In this document: one piece after another, positions 10,187-23,500 of the stretch
Layout: every line of letters begins with the position of its first letter
Position numbering within the stretch: the stretch's first letter is position 1
Source of the DNA: Tubiluchus corallicola
Taxonomy: Eukaryota > Priapulida > Priapulimorpha > Priapulimorphida > Tubiluchidae
Direction of reading: 5' to 3'
NCBI GenBank assembly: GCA_030141605.1
Contig: JAQGDQ010000171.1
Span: forward strand, 60,926-124,925
Length of the DNA: 64,000 bases
The notes under the pieces: generated by a model
What the model saw: the letters and a program-made list of their open reading frames with translations, nothing else
Told to the model about the DNA's origin: nothing
Databases searched by the model: none
Made by a program: the position numbers and the translations under genes

Positions 10187-13100
10187 ATGCCTCCTCCTAT
10201 GGGCGGCACGAGAGCAGCTCCCCCGGCGAATGCCACTGTTGTGAAAAAGAACCGTGTTTTGGAGAATCTTTATCGTGTTCCTGATGAAGAGGACAGCGTG
10301 CGCCCCCTGTTCGAATTATCAGAATTCCAACGCAGGAAACTTTCCTTTTATTTTTCTCTTATCGGTAAAAGGTTATACGTTATTTTACTTTATTTCTGAG
10401 AGGAAAACAGGATGATTTCTCATATACTCTCCCATTTTCAAGTTTGAAAAAATATACATCTTAACACAATTAATACTGCAAAAGCGTTTCTGATAATTAA
10501 ATTATAGATTAAAAACTTAATTAACGGCAGGGGAGCCCAACTAGTGATGACATCGCAAACTAACATAATTTTCAACAGCAAAAATATTCCACGTGTGTGT
10601 TGCACGTGCTGTGCTTGAAATAAACACTGCAGACAAAAATATAAGCAGTTTAAATTCCCAATATCATGTTCAAATCCAAAGACAAACCTGTTACAGTAAT
10701 TTTACTCACCTTTTGCTAACTGGATTAACAGTGTAGGATTTATTATAGATTATAGGCTACATTACTTGTTTTCAACTTCAAGCTAAAAGCACAAATTAAA
10801 ATTTAGATTTCGGATTTACGTAAAACACGTCGTTGATCTTTTTTTAATCATTGTGCCACTAAAATACTACAGGTACTTTAAATCCTCTTGCAATCCTACG
10901 CAAATCCTCTTACATCCTACGTTTAACTGATTCATGTTTTCTCAAATTTTCAAAACTGAAAATTCTAAACCCTCCAATGAGCTTGTAGTTAGATATTGAT
11001 GTTATTCTTTTCAGATATGGATAACAATTGCGTGATTACTAGTGACGACATCACGTCTTTCACGCAGGTTAGTTTGGTCAGTAATAATTACCTTGATTAT
11101 GATTGTTACATCTCACCGTGACCGTGACAAATTTATATATGCGTCATATATAAAAGCAAGGATAACCAATAACCCTTTTCACAGATTCCTTGTGCCCACG
11201 CACAGTTGCTGTAGATCAATGGTTAAGTTTACCACAACACGTCTTAACTACAACAGTCACGTGACATGTGGGTGAAGCAAATCTGTCTGCGGCATCAGTT
11301 CAGTAACTTCAGCTGTTTTACGGGGATTTTAGTTAATTATACATTAGTCTGTGGGTAGACGTGATTTGCTAGCAGGATCTTGCTTGGAAACAAGAAAAAA
11401 TGAATTAGGTAAGGTTCTAACTAGCTGTTAAGACTGTTACTATTACAATAGCATGGGCTGCGAGGCGTCGTCAAGTGTACACAAGTCTGGTACACTTAAC
11501 CTTTGACCTTTTCACAATCATCATCAATGTTAAGAGCTCTGCAAATAATTTAACTTATTTAAAACAGGACAGAAAAGAATAATTTTGCCAGTTACCAATC
11601 AAATAATACAAACACCAATTTTGGAATGTTAAAGCGTAGTTAGATAGATAGGTAGATAGATGGATTGATGGATGGATGGATGGATGGATGGATGGTTGGT
11701 TGGCTGGATGGATGGATGGATGGATGGATGGATGGATGGATGGATGGATGGATGGATGGATGGATGGATGGATGGATGGATGGATGGATGGATGGATGGA
11801 TAGATAGATAGATAGATAATTTAGTTCTGAAAACTAAATTGCTTACACGAAAATTACAAAATCAACGTATACCAACATATACGTGGTATTTGGCTATTAA
11901 AATACATCGAATCGATCTTAAACCAGCCATACTATGGTGTGCAGCACGTAAACAAATATAATCAATTTTAATATTTCAAAATCAAAATTAAAAAAGTAAC
12001 AAACAAGAAGATGTATTTAAAAATAAAGAATTGTGGATGTTTTCCAGGAAAGTTCCTTAGATGCATGCCATGCTAAATGCATAAATTTATAGGTTAAGTA
12101 GTTCAGACTGGAAGTAAATTCTAAATGGGTACCTCGCGAAGATAAAGCTGATCTGTGTGCGACTGTCTTTAAGTGTAATTATAAAAATTTGATGAATAAA
12201 TATATTTCTTTATTTTAGGCAGATAAACAAAAGCACAATTGATAAAATTGTTGCTTTGCAGTGAATTAAAAGTTCCTTAGTTGTTATTGTTTGCCAAAAA
12301 GTCTTTTCCGTACTCACATTTAGTAAACTAAAACATGTTTTGTCAAATACAGAACTAATTAAATACGAAGTGCCCAAGGGTCAACCCTGAGACCACTTTT
12401 CTCTCTTATTTACGTTAAATTATATTATCTACTGAAACTAGTAATAAAAACTTACTCTGTAGATGATACCAATGCCCTTTTCAGGTTTCAAAGCTTTGTA
12501 AGATGAGGATAAATAATTGTGTTGCCGAATCTCTTAAGAACAAAATAAATAATTTTTAGATCGCGAAACACATCAGTTCTTACTACTAATAAAATTACAC
12601 ATCACTATTAATACGACATTGGTCAATAAAAACAGACAACAGAACTGAAACTCTTAGATTTAATAATAGTTGAGCAATTAATTTTTAGTTCTTTAAATCT
12701 TATTTTTAATTATTTTCATTACTCTTCATAAACATGTTAATTTCAACCATCCCCCAAATTAATACTTTTTGTTCGCAATAATTTTTTGTTTAAATTTTTA
12801 TAAAACATTAGAATTATTAATTCTTCTCTACTTTCATGAAACAGAAAATGTTAAAGTTTGCTGGAACTAGCGAGGAGTCTGAGCTCTACGATTTGACCTA
12901 TGACATAAACAATGAGTTCTTCGAAAGCTTGTGTTACAAATGTGGAAAAGCAGGTCAGAAATTAATGTTTTCAAGTACCATGCGAATGAAAAAATTAACT
13001 TGTGTGCATGAAATCTTTCAAAAGGGACGTAGTGTATGTGAGCTGAATGCTGTACAAATGGGAAAGCGCACTTCTTTGGAAGAGAAATAACATGTAGTCG

Positions 13101-16013
13101 CTTCTACAGTAGTTATAAGATTATGCGGATGATGTTTCTCAATGTATCCATGTAGAAAAAAATGTAAATTTTAGAAAAAAAACGAAAAGCAATTTTAAAA
13201 TTTGGGCTGTGGCTTATTGGTAGTCGTTAACTGGCTTGCCGTCCAAATAATTATCTCTTTTAAATACCCCAAATTATGTATCTACTGTTTTATCATTGTT
13301 TTGGCAGTTTTTTGTGACATTAGCCCGGTTGGTTTATTCACCAAAGCCACTGGATGCGGGAGCAATAAGTCATGCGTGAAACGTATAAAGTCTTTAGATT
13401 ATAGTTGATGAGATTTCAAAAAATGGGTGGCAAACTGTCTCAAAACTTTGGACTGCAGTTTGTGTGTTTACTCACACCTTCATTGCACTTATATGCTTAA
13501 TAATAATAATTGCTTGCATAATAATGGCAATCATAAAGCTTAATCTTAGCAACACTATACAACATCGGGCAAATACTTATTTACACTTATTCATTATTTT
13601 CAGACGTTAGTATAAGTGATTGGCTTGATACATGGGCTACAATTATGAAAGGATGCGCCGCCATCAGAGATTTCCCATATTGGGTCCAAGTTCACGTCAA
13701 ACTCTACTTCCAGATAATGGATAAAGACAGTAAGGCCTTATATATTATCTGCTACAACTGTTATGATGACAAAAATTCAAACATTATAAGCAAGCAGTTC
13801 TGACTTAGACTGTCTTTAATATACTGCTGTTTTACAGTGCAGCATTGATATTTTATTTTCAGGAGATGGACAGTTAACAAAGAGTGAATTGCGCGATTAT
13901 TATACCGGGTTTGTCGGAATGGACGAAGAGGTTGCCGATGAACAAGTCAGAAAAGGTTACAAAGCTATGACAGCTGTAAGTAGAAACGTCTCAGTTTCCT
14001 AATGCTTATTTCTGGAAATTTATATGTATATTCATATACGTATATACACATAAATATACGTATATATATATTATATGTATATTATATATATATAATGTAT
14101 AATATGTAATAATATACAATAAAATCACAATCCTCAGTGTTAAAAATATTTTCAATACTAAAACACTGTTAAAGACAAATTCATCTTGTACAAAACTATA
14201 AACTATTAGTGCATAAAAATTAAAACTAAACGCAATTACATGCATAAATTACAGTAGGTTCACGACACAATACATAGGTGCCATGCGATTAGCAAAGTAC
14301 CTTACAATATGCACATAATAAATAATACGTACACAATACACAAGTACAATATATTAAGTAAAATACATGGTAAATGTAAGATAAAATTTTCATCAACTAT
14401 CACAATATACACAATACATTCGTATATAATACTTAACAAAAATTACTTGTACAGATTGCCGTTTTAATTTTCGAATTATGAGTTGTGAATATAAGAATAT
14501 TAAAGTGCGATAGTCTTCCTGAGATTCTAATATGGGAATTTTCGTTTCTGGAATCATTTTATGATGACGAACTTTCATTGGATTGTTATGAGCTTATATA
14601 AAACTGATCATGCAGACGTAGTAATTTCTTTAAATTAATTTTAATGATTTCGTCATATGTAGTGGTAACAAACTCGTGATAATGTTCCTGGTGTAGCGAG
14701 TGCTGCCATCTGCTGGTTGCCAAATGAATCATCTATGAAATTAAAATTTGGCCAATTTCTTGCAGGATGGTGATCATCCATTGAACATGGAGAATTTTTT
14801 GATGAACTTTGCTAACTTTATTATTGGGAAAAATATATATGGGCCTGGAGAATACGTATTTGGAACTTTTGATATTGATCGTGCTCCAGGTATTTACACT
14901 TTATTTAATTTTATTACTAATTTTCTGGTTTCGAGTTTTCTTAGTGGGAGACCAGTTTTTTTCTTTTTAACAAAAGCCTGTCTGTCGGCTTACCTACCAG
15001 TTGACGTGCATTTCTTCTTACTTACTTACCTAATTTAGTTACTCACCTAGTCAACGATTATATACAAGAAACCTTCCTATCCATGCCTAGTTATATATCT
15101 ACCTTCTACGTACCTGTACATTACCTGCTTATATGCATTATGTTAAAAGAAAACCGGACGATTGTGTAGACATTAGTTCAAAATAAAGTATGCTCTGATA
15201 TATTGAAAACTACAACAGCTTTTAAATCAAAGCTAGGCTAAGTAATAATTACCTCGGATAGTTAAGTTTTGTTAAACTTTCAAACCTACACGCGGCTAAG
15301 TGAATCCACTGATAATGGCAATGGCGTCTTTTTGTCACATTCGCGTGACTGATAAATAGGTCCGGTACCGTAATAACCATATCAGGAACTGCAGTGTTCG
15401 TCTGTGACGTCATTGTGAGCTCATTTTCGTCAACGTGTTATAGCAATCCTCGCTTACTTACGCAAACGTGTTTGACGCACACGTTTGCATAAGTCACGTT
15501 ATATCCGCCATTGCACAAACAGTGGTTAGTTTGATCATAAACGATAGCTGTGTTCGGTTGCCGTTAATTAACTTTCGAAGGTAATTATTCAAATATAAGA
15601 AGCAACTGCTAACTTTTGTAGGCAAGAAAATGTATATTTTGGACAGTAAATTAAAATGAGATTGCGTTTAATCAATCGTCCGGTTTTCCTTTAAACTGGG
15701 TTTTGAAAATTGTCACCATTTGCATAAAAGTTTGATTTTTTTGCCTTAAATCAAACTTCTTTTTAAAATTTCTCCAGAACCATTCAAGATCTGGTATCCC
15801 GTTGAAGCACTGGACTTCAGTGACGAAGAAACGGTTACGGCAATGGGTCGGAAAAAGAGCCGATTTACGCTAAAAGCAACAGCCAATGCTGTGATCATGG
15901 TAGAAAGAATGACCAGTGGTCGATACCAAGCTAGCTTAAATGTTGAGCACAAACCCTCCACCACTCAGATTCCCCAAGTGCCTAGAAGAAAAAAACTTGT
16001 TTTGCGAAACTGA
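10187..16013 (+). CDS. Calexcitin/sarcoplasmic-type EF-hand Ca2+-binding protein with C-terminal extension (7 coding exons, 312 aa)
   Basis: Coding exons: 10187-10364, 11015-11067, 12845-12953, 13604-13729, 13863-13975, 14766-14889 and 15778-16013. All borders are GT/AG and the phases join to 939 nt. The first exon has an acceptor (tgcag) one base before the ATG, so a 5' UTR exon lies upstream, unseen. The N-terminus is Pro/Ala-rich. EF1 loop is residues 60-71 (D60, D62, N64, I67, D71). EF2, about residues 108-120, is degenerate. EF3 loop 153-164 is canonical (D153, D155, D157, G158, E164). EF4, about 192-204, is degenerate. The segment FPYWVQ before EF3 and YGPGEYVFG after EF4 match the calexcitin/SCP family, whose members are usually about 180-200 aa. 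Such proteins are cytosolic Ca2+ buffers or sensors in neurons and muscle. Residues 235-312 have no family counterpart that I know and contain basic clusters (GRKKSR, PRRKK). The family call is firm; the exact orthologue is not. Confidence 0.85.
10401..10640 (+). mobile_element. Left half of a TTAA-type MITE (family with aggaaaac ends)
   Basis: It begins aggaaaacaggatgatttct, then shares landmarks such as ttaacacaattaatactgca and gatgacatc with 37733-38284, 39517-40118, 41243-41741 and 47100-47439. It lies in EF-hand intron 1. Confidence 0.75.
11171..11531 (-). mobile_element. Inverted copy of the CCTTTTCACAG MITE
   Basis: On the minus strand it matches 7054-7441, including aaggttctaactagctgtta as the complement of the shared internal block. 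The end near 11531 lacks the outermost inverted repeat. It lies in EF-hand intron 2. Confidence 0.75.
11641..11818. repeat. (GGAT)n array with (GATA)n flanks
   Basis: About 35 tandem ggat units are bordered on both sides by gata units, inside EF-hand intron 2. Confidence 0.95.
14026..14115. repeat. (TA)-rich palindromic microsatellite
   Basis: Imperfect atatac/gtatat runs follow just after the donor site of EF-hand exon 5. Confidence 0.8.
15143..15694. mobile_element. MITE with 18-bp terminal inverted repeats and TTAA target site
   Basis: The left end is TTAA then aagaaaaccggacgattg. The right end is caatcgtccggttttcct then TTAA. The arms match at 17 of 18 positions. TTAA target duplications are typical of piggyBac-type transposons. 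The internal ~510 bp has no coding capacity and includes a perfect 10-bp hairpin (gcaaacgtgt at 15462-15471, acacgtttgc at 15479-15488). It is inserted in EF-hand intron 6. Confidence 0.85.
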
Positions 16014-17027
16014 ACTAAAACCATTAATGACTTTAACTCAGTATTTTTATTACCCTATAGTATCAATCAGAAACGAGTAGGCCCGTGTTACGCAGAGCAA
16101 GCCATAATCTATAATCCGTAAGTCATAAGGCGTCCTCCATCTTCCGTAAGGTTCATGTCGTAATCCACGGTATGCTCCATGCTCTGTGTAACTGGCAAGG
16201 CATTTTGCCATGATCCGTTTTTTGTCTAAGCAGTTAAAATATTAAAATAATTGTTAAAATATTACGTTTTTTATCTAAGCAGATATATTATGCTTCTAAA
16301 TACTACTATACTTAATTTGCTCTCAAAGTGCTTTTTTGGTTTTTGTATATTAATACCAGATCAAAATGATTTGGTAGTTATTAATAGCAGGCTAATGCTT
16401 ATGAACTTTTCATCTCATTCTTTGCGCTTAACTTAGTTACTTGCCTATAATAGAACACATAAGCTTTTACACCAAAAAAGGAATGTAATGTAAATTACGC
16501 AGATGAATACGTGATTTCTAACTTGAACCCAAAATTTTGTATATAATCTGTACTTCAACTATGTAACCTGTAATAGTCAAATCAAAACATTTGCGTTTAT
16601 ATTAGTAAAAGTCTATAAAATTCAATCCGTTATGTTGCATCTACATTGCTGGGGTCGGGAAAAATGTTTTCATGGAGTTTAATGCGGAAAATGTACAATT
16701 TCAAATTACACTGTATCTATTTGTTAATTTACATTATAAAATACTTGTTTGTAAAATGATTGTTAAATTTGTCGTTGTCTTCTAGTATTTGTTAATTCCG
16801 TGCGTCTAGATTTCTAATTCTGTTTTTATATTAGATGTTTATTCCATTTTGAAAATGATTTTACATAAAAGATTTACTAGTGTATACTTGTATATATATT
16901 CTGTTTTTTTTCTGTCGAACCGCTCAACATTTCTATCATTAATTTTGTCATCGTTGTCTAAATTGAAACGTTTTATTTTTATTAAGGCGTGTAGTTTGAA
17001 AACTTGTTATAATACAAACTTGTTAGA

Positions 17028-17033
17028 AATAAA
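17028..17033 (+). terminator. Candidate polyadenylation signal of the EF-hand gene
   Basis: This is the first AATAAA on the + strand after the EF-hand stop codon at 16011-16013. Using it would give a 3' UTR of about 1 kb, AT-rich and without recognisable exons. Non-canonical signals closer to the stop (ATTAAA-like, near 16240) cannot be excluded. Confidence 0.35.
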
Positions 17034-17039
17034 AATGGG

Positions 17040-17930
17040 AAAAATGTAGCTTTTGCTTTACTTTTGGTATAGAAAGGGATAATAGATTAGTGCAGAAATA
17101 ATCAAAACTGGCAGATCATATACAAGTCGAACATTTTATTTCGTCAGTTTTAAGTACGTTTTTTAGTTGGCTCTATCTATCGTTCATTAGCAAAAATAAT
17201 TTGCCTGTCGTAAAACGTTTACCTCTGGCATAGATTACGTTTAATATCTAGCAGTCTTTCCTCTGTAAATCGTAAAGCAGTTACCGATTGATCTGAAATG
17301 GTAAAGCAACTAATTAAGAAAACCATCAGGTTGATCTACACATTTAAATTACCTTAACAATTTAAAAATTTATTTGCACTTTTATTTAAAAGTGTGGTAG
17401 GCAGTGGAAAAGCAGGAGAACAGATCCACACACATCTGTTGATTTAAATTACGCACCACCATCTCTACTGGTTTTCGTTGGTCAGTAGTTGATGAACAAA
17501 CCAAACGAATTTATACTGGCACTCCAGCTTTTTTGTGAAAAAGACAACTTTATAAAAACATTAAACGATAAAAAGATTAAAAGCAGACAGTCGTCTTCAG
17601 TGTGAAATTTACAATCAGCAATTAACCAGTTTTTCTTAACTCATTTTGCAAAGTCAAGTTTTGCTTGATGTATCTATTACACGTAAACCCCTGTAGTTCG
17701 GCAGTTTATTTTTTATATATTTAGAATTACAGGTAAGTGCATCAATGACTATTGAACTTACATTTACAGTTATGCATTCTGAAGAAACTAACTTGTACGG
17801 TAACACTCGTCGTGGAAAAACGAATAAAGGAAAAAAACTGTTAATGAAAACTAAAATTGTACGACATGAAATACGAGAGACGAGATAGCTCTCCTGAGAC
17901 TTGTCATCATTAACAGAGAAAAACATAATG
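17040..17930. other. Intergenic sequence, no feature recognised
   Basis: No coding signal. It leads into the 92-bp satellite. Confidence 0.35.
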
Positions 17931-17934
17931 CCCT

Positions 17935-18905
17935 TTGTAGTCCCAAAGATTATAATATTTATTCAGTAGTTTTCACCCTAGCGGGCCTCATAAGTTGAAT
18001 AGAACGTGCTGGTAACTTCATAGTCTCAAAGATTATATTTTTTCAGTAGTTTCCACCCTAGCGGGCCTCATTAGCTGAAAAGAAAGTACTGGTAACTTCA
18101 GAGTCTTCATAGTCTCAAAGATTATAATATTTTTTCAGTAGTTTTCACCCTAGCGGGCCTCATAAGTTGAATAGAACGTGCTGGTAACTTCAGAGTCTTC
18201 ATAGTCTCAAAGATTATAATATTTTTTCAGTAGTTTTCACCCTAGCGGGCCTCATAAGTTGAATAGAAAGTGCTGGTAACTTCATAGTCTTCATAGTCTC
18301 AAAGATTATAATATTTTTTCAGTAGTTTTCACCCTAGCGGGCCTCATTAGCTGAAAAGAAAGTACTGGTAACTTCAAGGTCTTCATAGCCTCAAAGATTA
18401 TAATATTTATTGAGTAGTTTTCACCCTAGCGGGCATCATCAGCTGAATAGAAAGTACTGGTAACTTCAGGGTCTTCATAGTCTCAAAGATTATAATATTT
18501 TTTCAGTAGTTTTCACCCTAGCGGGCCTCATCAGCTGAATAGAAAGTACTGGTAACTTCAGGGTCTTCATAGCCTCAAAGATTATAATATTTATTCAGTA
18601 GTTTTCACCCTAGCGGGCCTCATAAGTTGAATAGAACGTGCTGGTAACTTCACAGTCTTCATAGTCTCAAAGATTATAATATTTTTCAGTAGTTTTCACC
18701 CTAGCGGGCCTCATAAGTTGAATAGAACGTGCTGGTAACTTCACAGTCTTCATAGTCTCAAAGATTATAATATTTTTTCAGTAGTTTTCACCCTAGCGGG
18801 CCTCATAAGTTGAATAGAACGTGCTGGTAACTTCAGGGTCTTCATAGTCTCAAAGATTATAATATTTTTTCCAGTAGTTTTCGCCCTAGCGGGCCTCATC
18901 AGCTG
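17935..18905. repeat. 92-bp satellite, 11 tandem copies
   Basis: The landmark ccctagcgggcctcat recurs with start spacings of 80, 92, 92, 92, 92, 92, 92, 91, 92 and 93 bp. The 80-bp unit lacks about 12 bp (near gagtcttcatag). Units fall into two main variants: cataagttgaatagaacgtg and cattagctgaaaagaaagta, plus a catcagctgaatag mix. Confidence 0.97.
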
Positions 18906-18934
18906 AAAATAATTTAAAAGGCATTACGTTTTTT

Positions 18935-20400
18935 CCCTACCGTTAATAAATAAAGTATGTCTTAGCAACTCGGGTTGGAATTGAAACACGTACCTACAAA
19001 GCTTTAGCATTCCGATAATCTTGGAAAATTATGTACCACATCATATAATAAAAATTAAATTTAATTAAATTTTATACCTTTGTCTCTATGCATATATGAC
19101 TATTGTTGTAAACTTCGGGGTGCCAGATTTCTGAATAGATTCCCAGCACCATTGAAATCCAGGCTGAATGACCCAGACAATTTACTCGAGGCCAAATGGT
19201 GTGGTCTAGAGAACTTTGTAAAGAGAAAACTTGTCAAACAGGATTTGCGGCCGGTCGTGAATTTTAAGTATTAGCTAATTGTATAATGAAAGCAATAAAG
19301 CCGGTTCCTGGACTGAACAAAATTTCGTCTAAAATTTTAATACTATTTTGATGTTTGATGCACTAAAAGTCCAGTTAATTTTATGGAGCTAACAAAATTA
19401 GGTTTCGTAACATAATATCAAAAATTATAGACGGATATCTTTATGTAAAAAAATCTTAAAATATGACACATCTTTACTACTATTATTATTATTTCTATTA
19501 TTATTATCAGCATCATCATTATCATCATCGTCACGTATCAATTAACCAATTAACATAAGCTAAAAAGTGAAAAGTTTGGAGCACAAGTGAAAAGAATCGG
19601 CTGTAATGCTTCATGATTAGAAAGACTTTTCTCAAAATTTTATTTCATTAGCATAAAAATGGCAGTGTTAAACGTCTGCCATCTTCGATAGGGTGCAGAA
19701 ATGAGGTGAGAAACTTTTATAGTTATCATAAATGATGAACAGTTAGGTTTTGCGATATAATATTAACAATAGGTACGTTTTCACAGTAAAACAGTATGAA
19801 AGCGAACTGTCGTGAGTTTCTGTATCTGGTAGATCGAACGACTCTAGAACGATAATGGTAGCTTAGTTAAGGTCAGGGTCGTTTCCACTTTTAATCAGTT
19901 TGGATAACCTCAAGACATAATAAAATGAAAACCAAGTTTAACTGTCGTAACGTCTTATACACACTAAATAAAGATAATCGTCCTTTGTCGATTATTTAAC
20001 ATAAGACATGAAACCGTCCTTTGTCGAATGTTTAACAACCTTGTTAGGTAGGAGACTCTACGACTATTAAATTTGTGAAACTGTGGGAGATTTAAACAGA
20101 ATGCTTAAGATTTTAGAAAAAATGCTTTTACAGAATCATTTTGATCGTAAATTATCTTTCCCGTTAAGTGAAAAATTGCCCACTACCATTAACATAACCT
20201 ACTACTATTGTAATGATAGATGTATGCAAATTCTGCATACGTTTCTTAATCCCTTTGAAAGCTCTTGAAATAATTTGATATGTTAGAATTAACTAATCGT
20301 TTATAATGTCACAGGCCATTTTTTAGGCGTGAATGAACATTTAATCAGATATTACAAATGTAACGTGGGAAGAAGGTGGTTTAGCACCTAGTGATACAGC
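18935..20400. other. Intergenic sequence upstream of the IF gene
   Basis: Includes a short ATT/CAT-rich patch near 19480-19530. No other gene was seen. Promoter elements of the IF gene should lie near 20300-20580, but no TATA box or initiator could be assigned with confidence. Confidence 0.35.
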
Positions 20401-20583
20401 TCCAAGGAATAATACGTCACCTCTCAAGCGTAAAACGCTTCTCCTAACGCCTAGTATGAATGTGAGCTAGGGTGTTGGCCTGCCTGCCTGAGAACATTAC
20501 TCACTTGCGCTGCTTGCATCTCTGAGATACAGACGCTGTTCTTCATTCTCTGATTGTCCGACAAAACAAATTTAAAATTGAAA

Positions 20584-23500
20584 ATGTCTGACCGCGAGAC
20601 CGTCGTTACAAAGCGAGTCACTCGCACTTACAACATGTCTGGTGACGATGACTTTGGAGGACTGACCACGGGCTACACCTCCCATATTACCCCCAGGAAG
20701 ACGCGCATTACCCATGCAGCTCCACCCGGGGGGAACATCAGCTACCAGTACAGCTCCAGAACCTACGGGGGCCTGCCCGGTGTTGTTGGTGACCTGGATG
20801 TGACCACCTCTCCTCACGACGTCGTCAGCCATCGAGAGCAGGAGAAGAAGGACCTGAGAGAGCTGAATGATCGTTTTGCCACCTACATCGAGCGGGTTCG
20901 ATTCCTGGAGCAGCAGAACCGTAAACTCATCGAGGAGATCAATGATTATAGAAGCAAATTGGAGAAGCTGTCCATAAACATCAAGGTACTTACTTACTTT
21001 TTACTTGCTTATAAGTACTTAGTAAGTACTTATTTACTTACTTACTTACTTACTTTACTTACTTACTTTACTCACATTTTAAGCAGTTTGATTATTGTTT
21101 GAAACGCTGATAGCATCATTGCTAATAGAAGGGCTAAAAAAACATTTGAGAAACTGACATTTCACTATTTGTCTTAGCTTCCTCGTATGGACAAAAATTA
21201 GAAATATCTTAAAATTTTGAATTCTTTATAAAAAGGCAACATATGTTTAATAAGCAAACAACTATGTAATCAATTTTGTTAATTTTTTTTAGAAAAATTC
21301 AACGTTTCTACTGCACTGTAGCTTCATGTATTTAAATCATTAGAAATGTGTACAGTAGAACAACAGATTTTTCTAATAAAAATTTAACAAAATTTATTAT
21401 GAAACGAAATTAAAAGAATTTTGCCGCAATTTTAAGTTTAGCTTCAGAAATGCTCGCAAAGATGGCGAAATAGAGGGTGTCAAACCTTGTTCATCTCAAT
21501 ACTACTGATGCCATTGAATCAAAAGTGGCCACTTCATCTAGTGTCAGTTTATGCTATATTAACAGCCGTCTGTCACCTTGCATATCCACAAACTGCATCT
21601 GATGTTGAATACACCTGTATCGAAACCAATTCGATGGGTACTTCTTCAGGTGAAATTACTGCTATAATGTTACCAAATATGAGTAAACTTAACTAGCTAA
21701 TAAGTCTGTGTTGTTGTTGTTAGGCAACCTTTGAAGCCGAATTGAAAGAAGCCAGACGACTGATTGACGACACCACCAAGGACAAGGCAAGAGTAGAGAT
21801 TCGTAATGTGAAACTTGAAGAAGAAGTCGAGGAATTTAAGAAAAAGTGAGTAATGACTTTTTTGGCATCCTACGTTTTTTCTGTTATACTTCTTTTACTG
21901 TTAATATTGGCACGTATTTGGAGATAGTGTTTTAATGTCATTACTTCGAGTGATCTTAGGACCATTAAATATTGTTGTTAACTGCACCAGCACATTTTTC
22001 TTGCCATACATTGAATGATTCACTAGTCTGGGCGTGTTACTCACGGCAAACGCCGGCTACAAACGCCCCAAGCAATAGCCACAACCATAAAGAAAATTTA
22101 AAGGCCGTGGCGGACCTAGTGAAGATGAGTTTTGTGAAACAAATACCTTGTCTCAACGTTGAGAACATTTTTATTAGCGCAAAAATAACAGAATGTTAGA
22201 TTAACGGGTACGAATCTAAAGGCAGGTGTGATTTTTTGTTTTCAATTTTAATCTTACTTGCGTATTGAGGAGTGGCCCAACACCATGTAAAGACGAGGTT
22301 ATAACAATAAATGTCGCCAATGAAAGAATGGCTTTCATAAATTCCACAGGATAATGGAGCTGTACACACGGAAAATCTGCCCAGGGCGCTGGCCCGAAAT
22401 CCAGTTTCTGTTTGCGTTCACAACTGACTAAATAGAACTTACCCAGGGAACTTAAACTTTCGACAAGAACTTCTCTATTTCAATGTAGTAAGGTAGACAC
22501 TAAAATTCTACCCTCTGCGTCTCATAATAGCGTATATATTATGATAATATTATAAAAACGGTTTCCTTATCCAATATATATCAGATCATAGGCCTACGCT
22601 GAATGTGGGTGCATGGTCTGATATATATGTATATATGTATATATGCTTCAGTAAAGCAACACCAGATTAGCAAATGCATGGGTGAATGCCCGAATCATTT
22701 GTTTATTTTGATTTTAACCGAGACAGCATGGGAAATGCAGCCTCCCCCCTCCCAAAGAAATTTATTGAATTTATCGTTGTACATCACATTATGTTTTACT
22801 TATGGTTGTATTTATTACGCTTAATTATGAAAAAGGTAAATTGATGTACATAAATTACAGTAACTATATGTACTGCAAGTATGATATCGTTCACAAATGC
22901 TTTCGAGCAAATTTAGTGGCTTTGCTATCCGAACGGAGTTATTAATGTAATTTTTCCAATTAGATGTAAATGTACAAGATAAAATTTCCTGCGCAAGCCT
23001 TATTACCAAACGATTTGAAATATGAAATCTTTCGAATGTGCTATGCTCTTAGAAACCTCCTTTGGCATTTCCAAAACTAGAAAACAAAGTCAATGTAAAA
23101 CACGTAGCATTTTCAAAGACTCCTTGAAAATATTAAAAAATTGCTTTGATGGCAGGGCTTGAAAAGTTATCAAGTGATTCATGGACAATCATTTGTAATA
23201 TAAAATGCCGTTCCAAACTACTCTTCTCATAGACTTTCCACTCCAGAAGAAACACAAAAAAATTAAAACATTTCCGCGCCCTATAAACAATTTTTTTAAA
23301 CATTTGTCTTAAGCATTTAGAAAACATTTTGCTAACAGGGTCCAATGAAATGAGTTTATCCAAGTTAAAGTATAATCAGGGAACATTTTGCAGATTCAAT
23401 TGAAAGTTACACAGTCACAACCAATTCCAGTCATGTGATTTAATCATGTGATTTAAAGAAACAAAAATATTCTACTTTTGCCCCCTCGGACAACAGTGAA

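Noticed and set aside
17935-18905. CRISPR-like array
   Set aside because: The whole 92-bp unit is repeated, with no unique spacers, and the host is a eukaryote.
20554-20583. Earlier start for the IF protein
   Set aside because: The codon at 20554 is TTG; the ATG at 20584 has a good context and gives a normal IF head.
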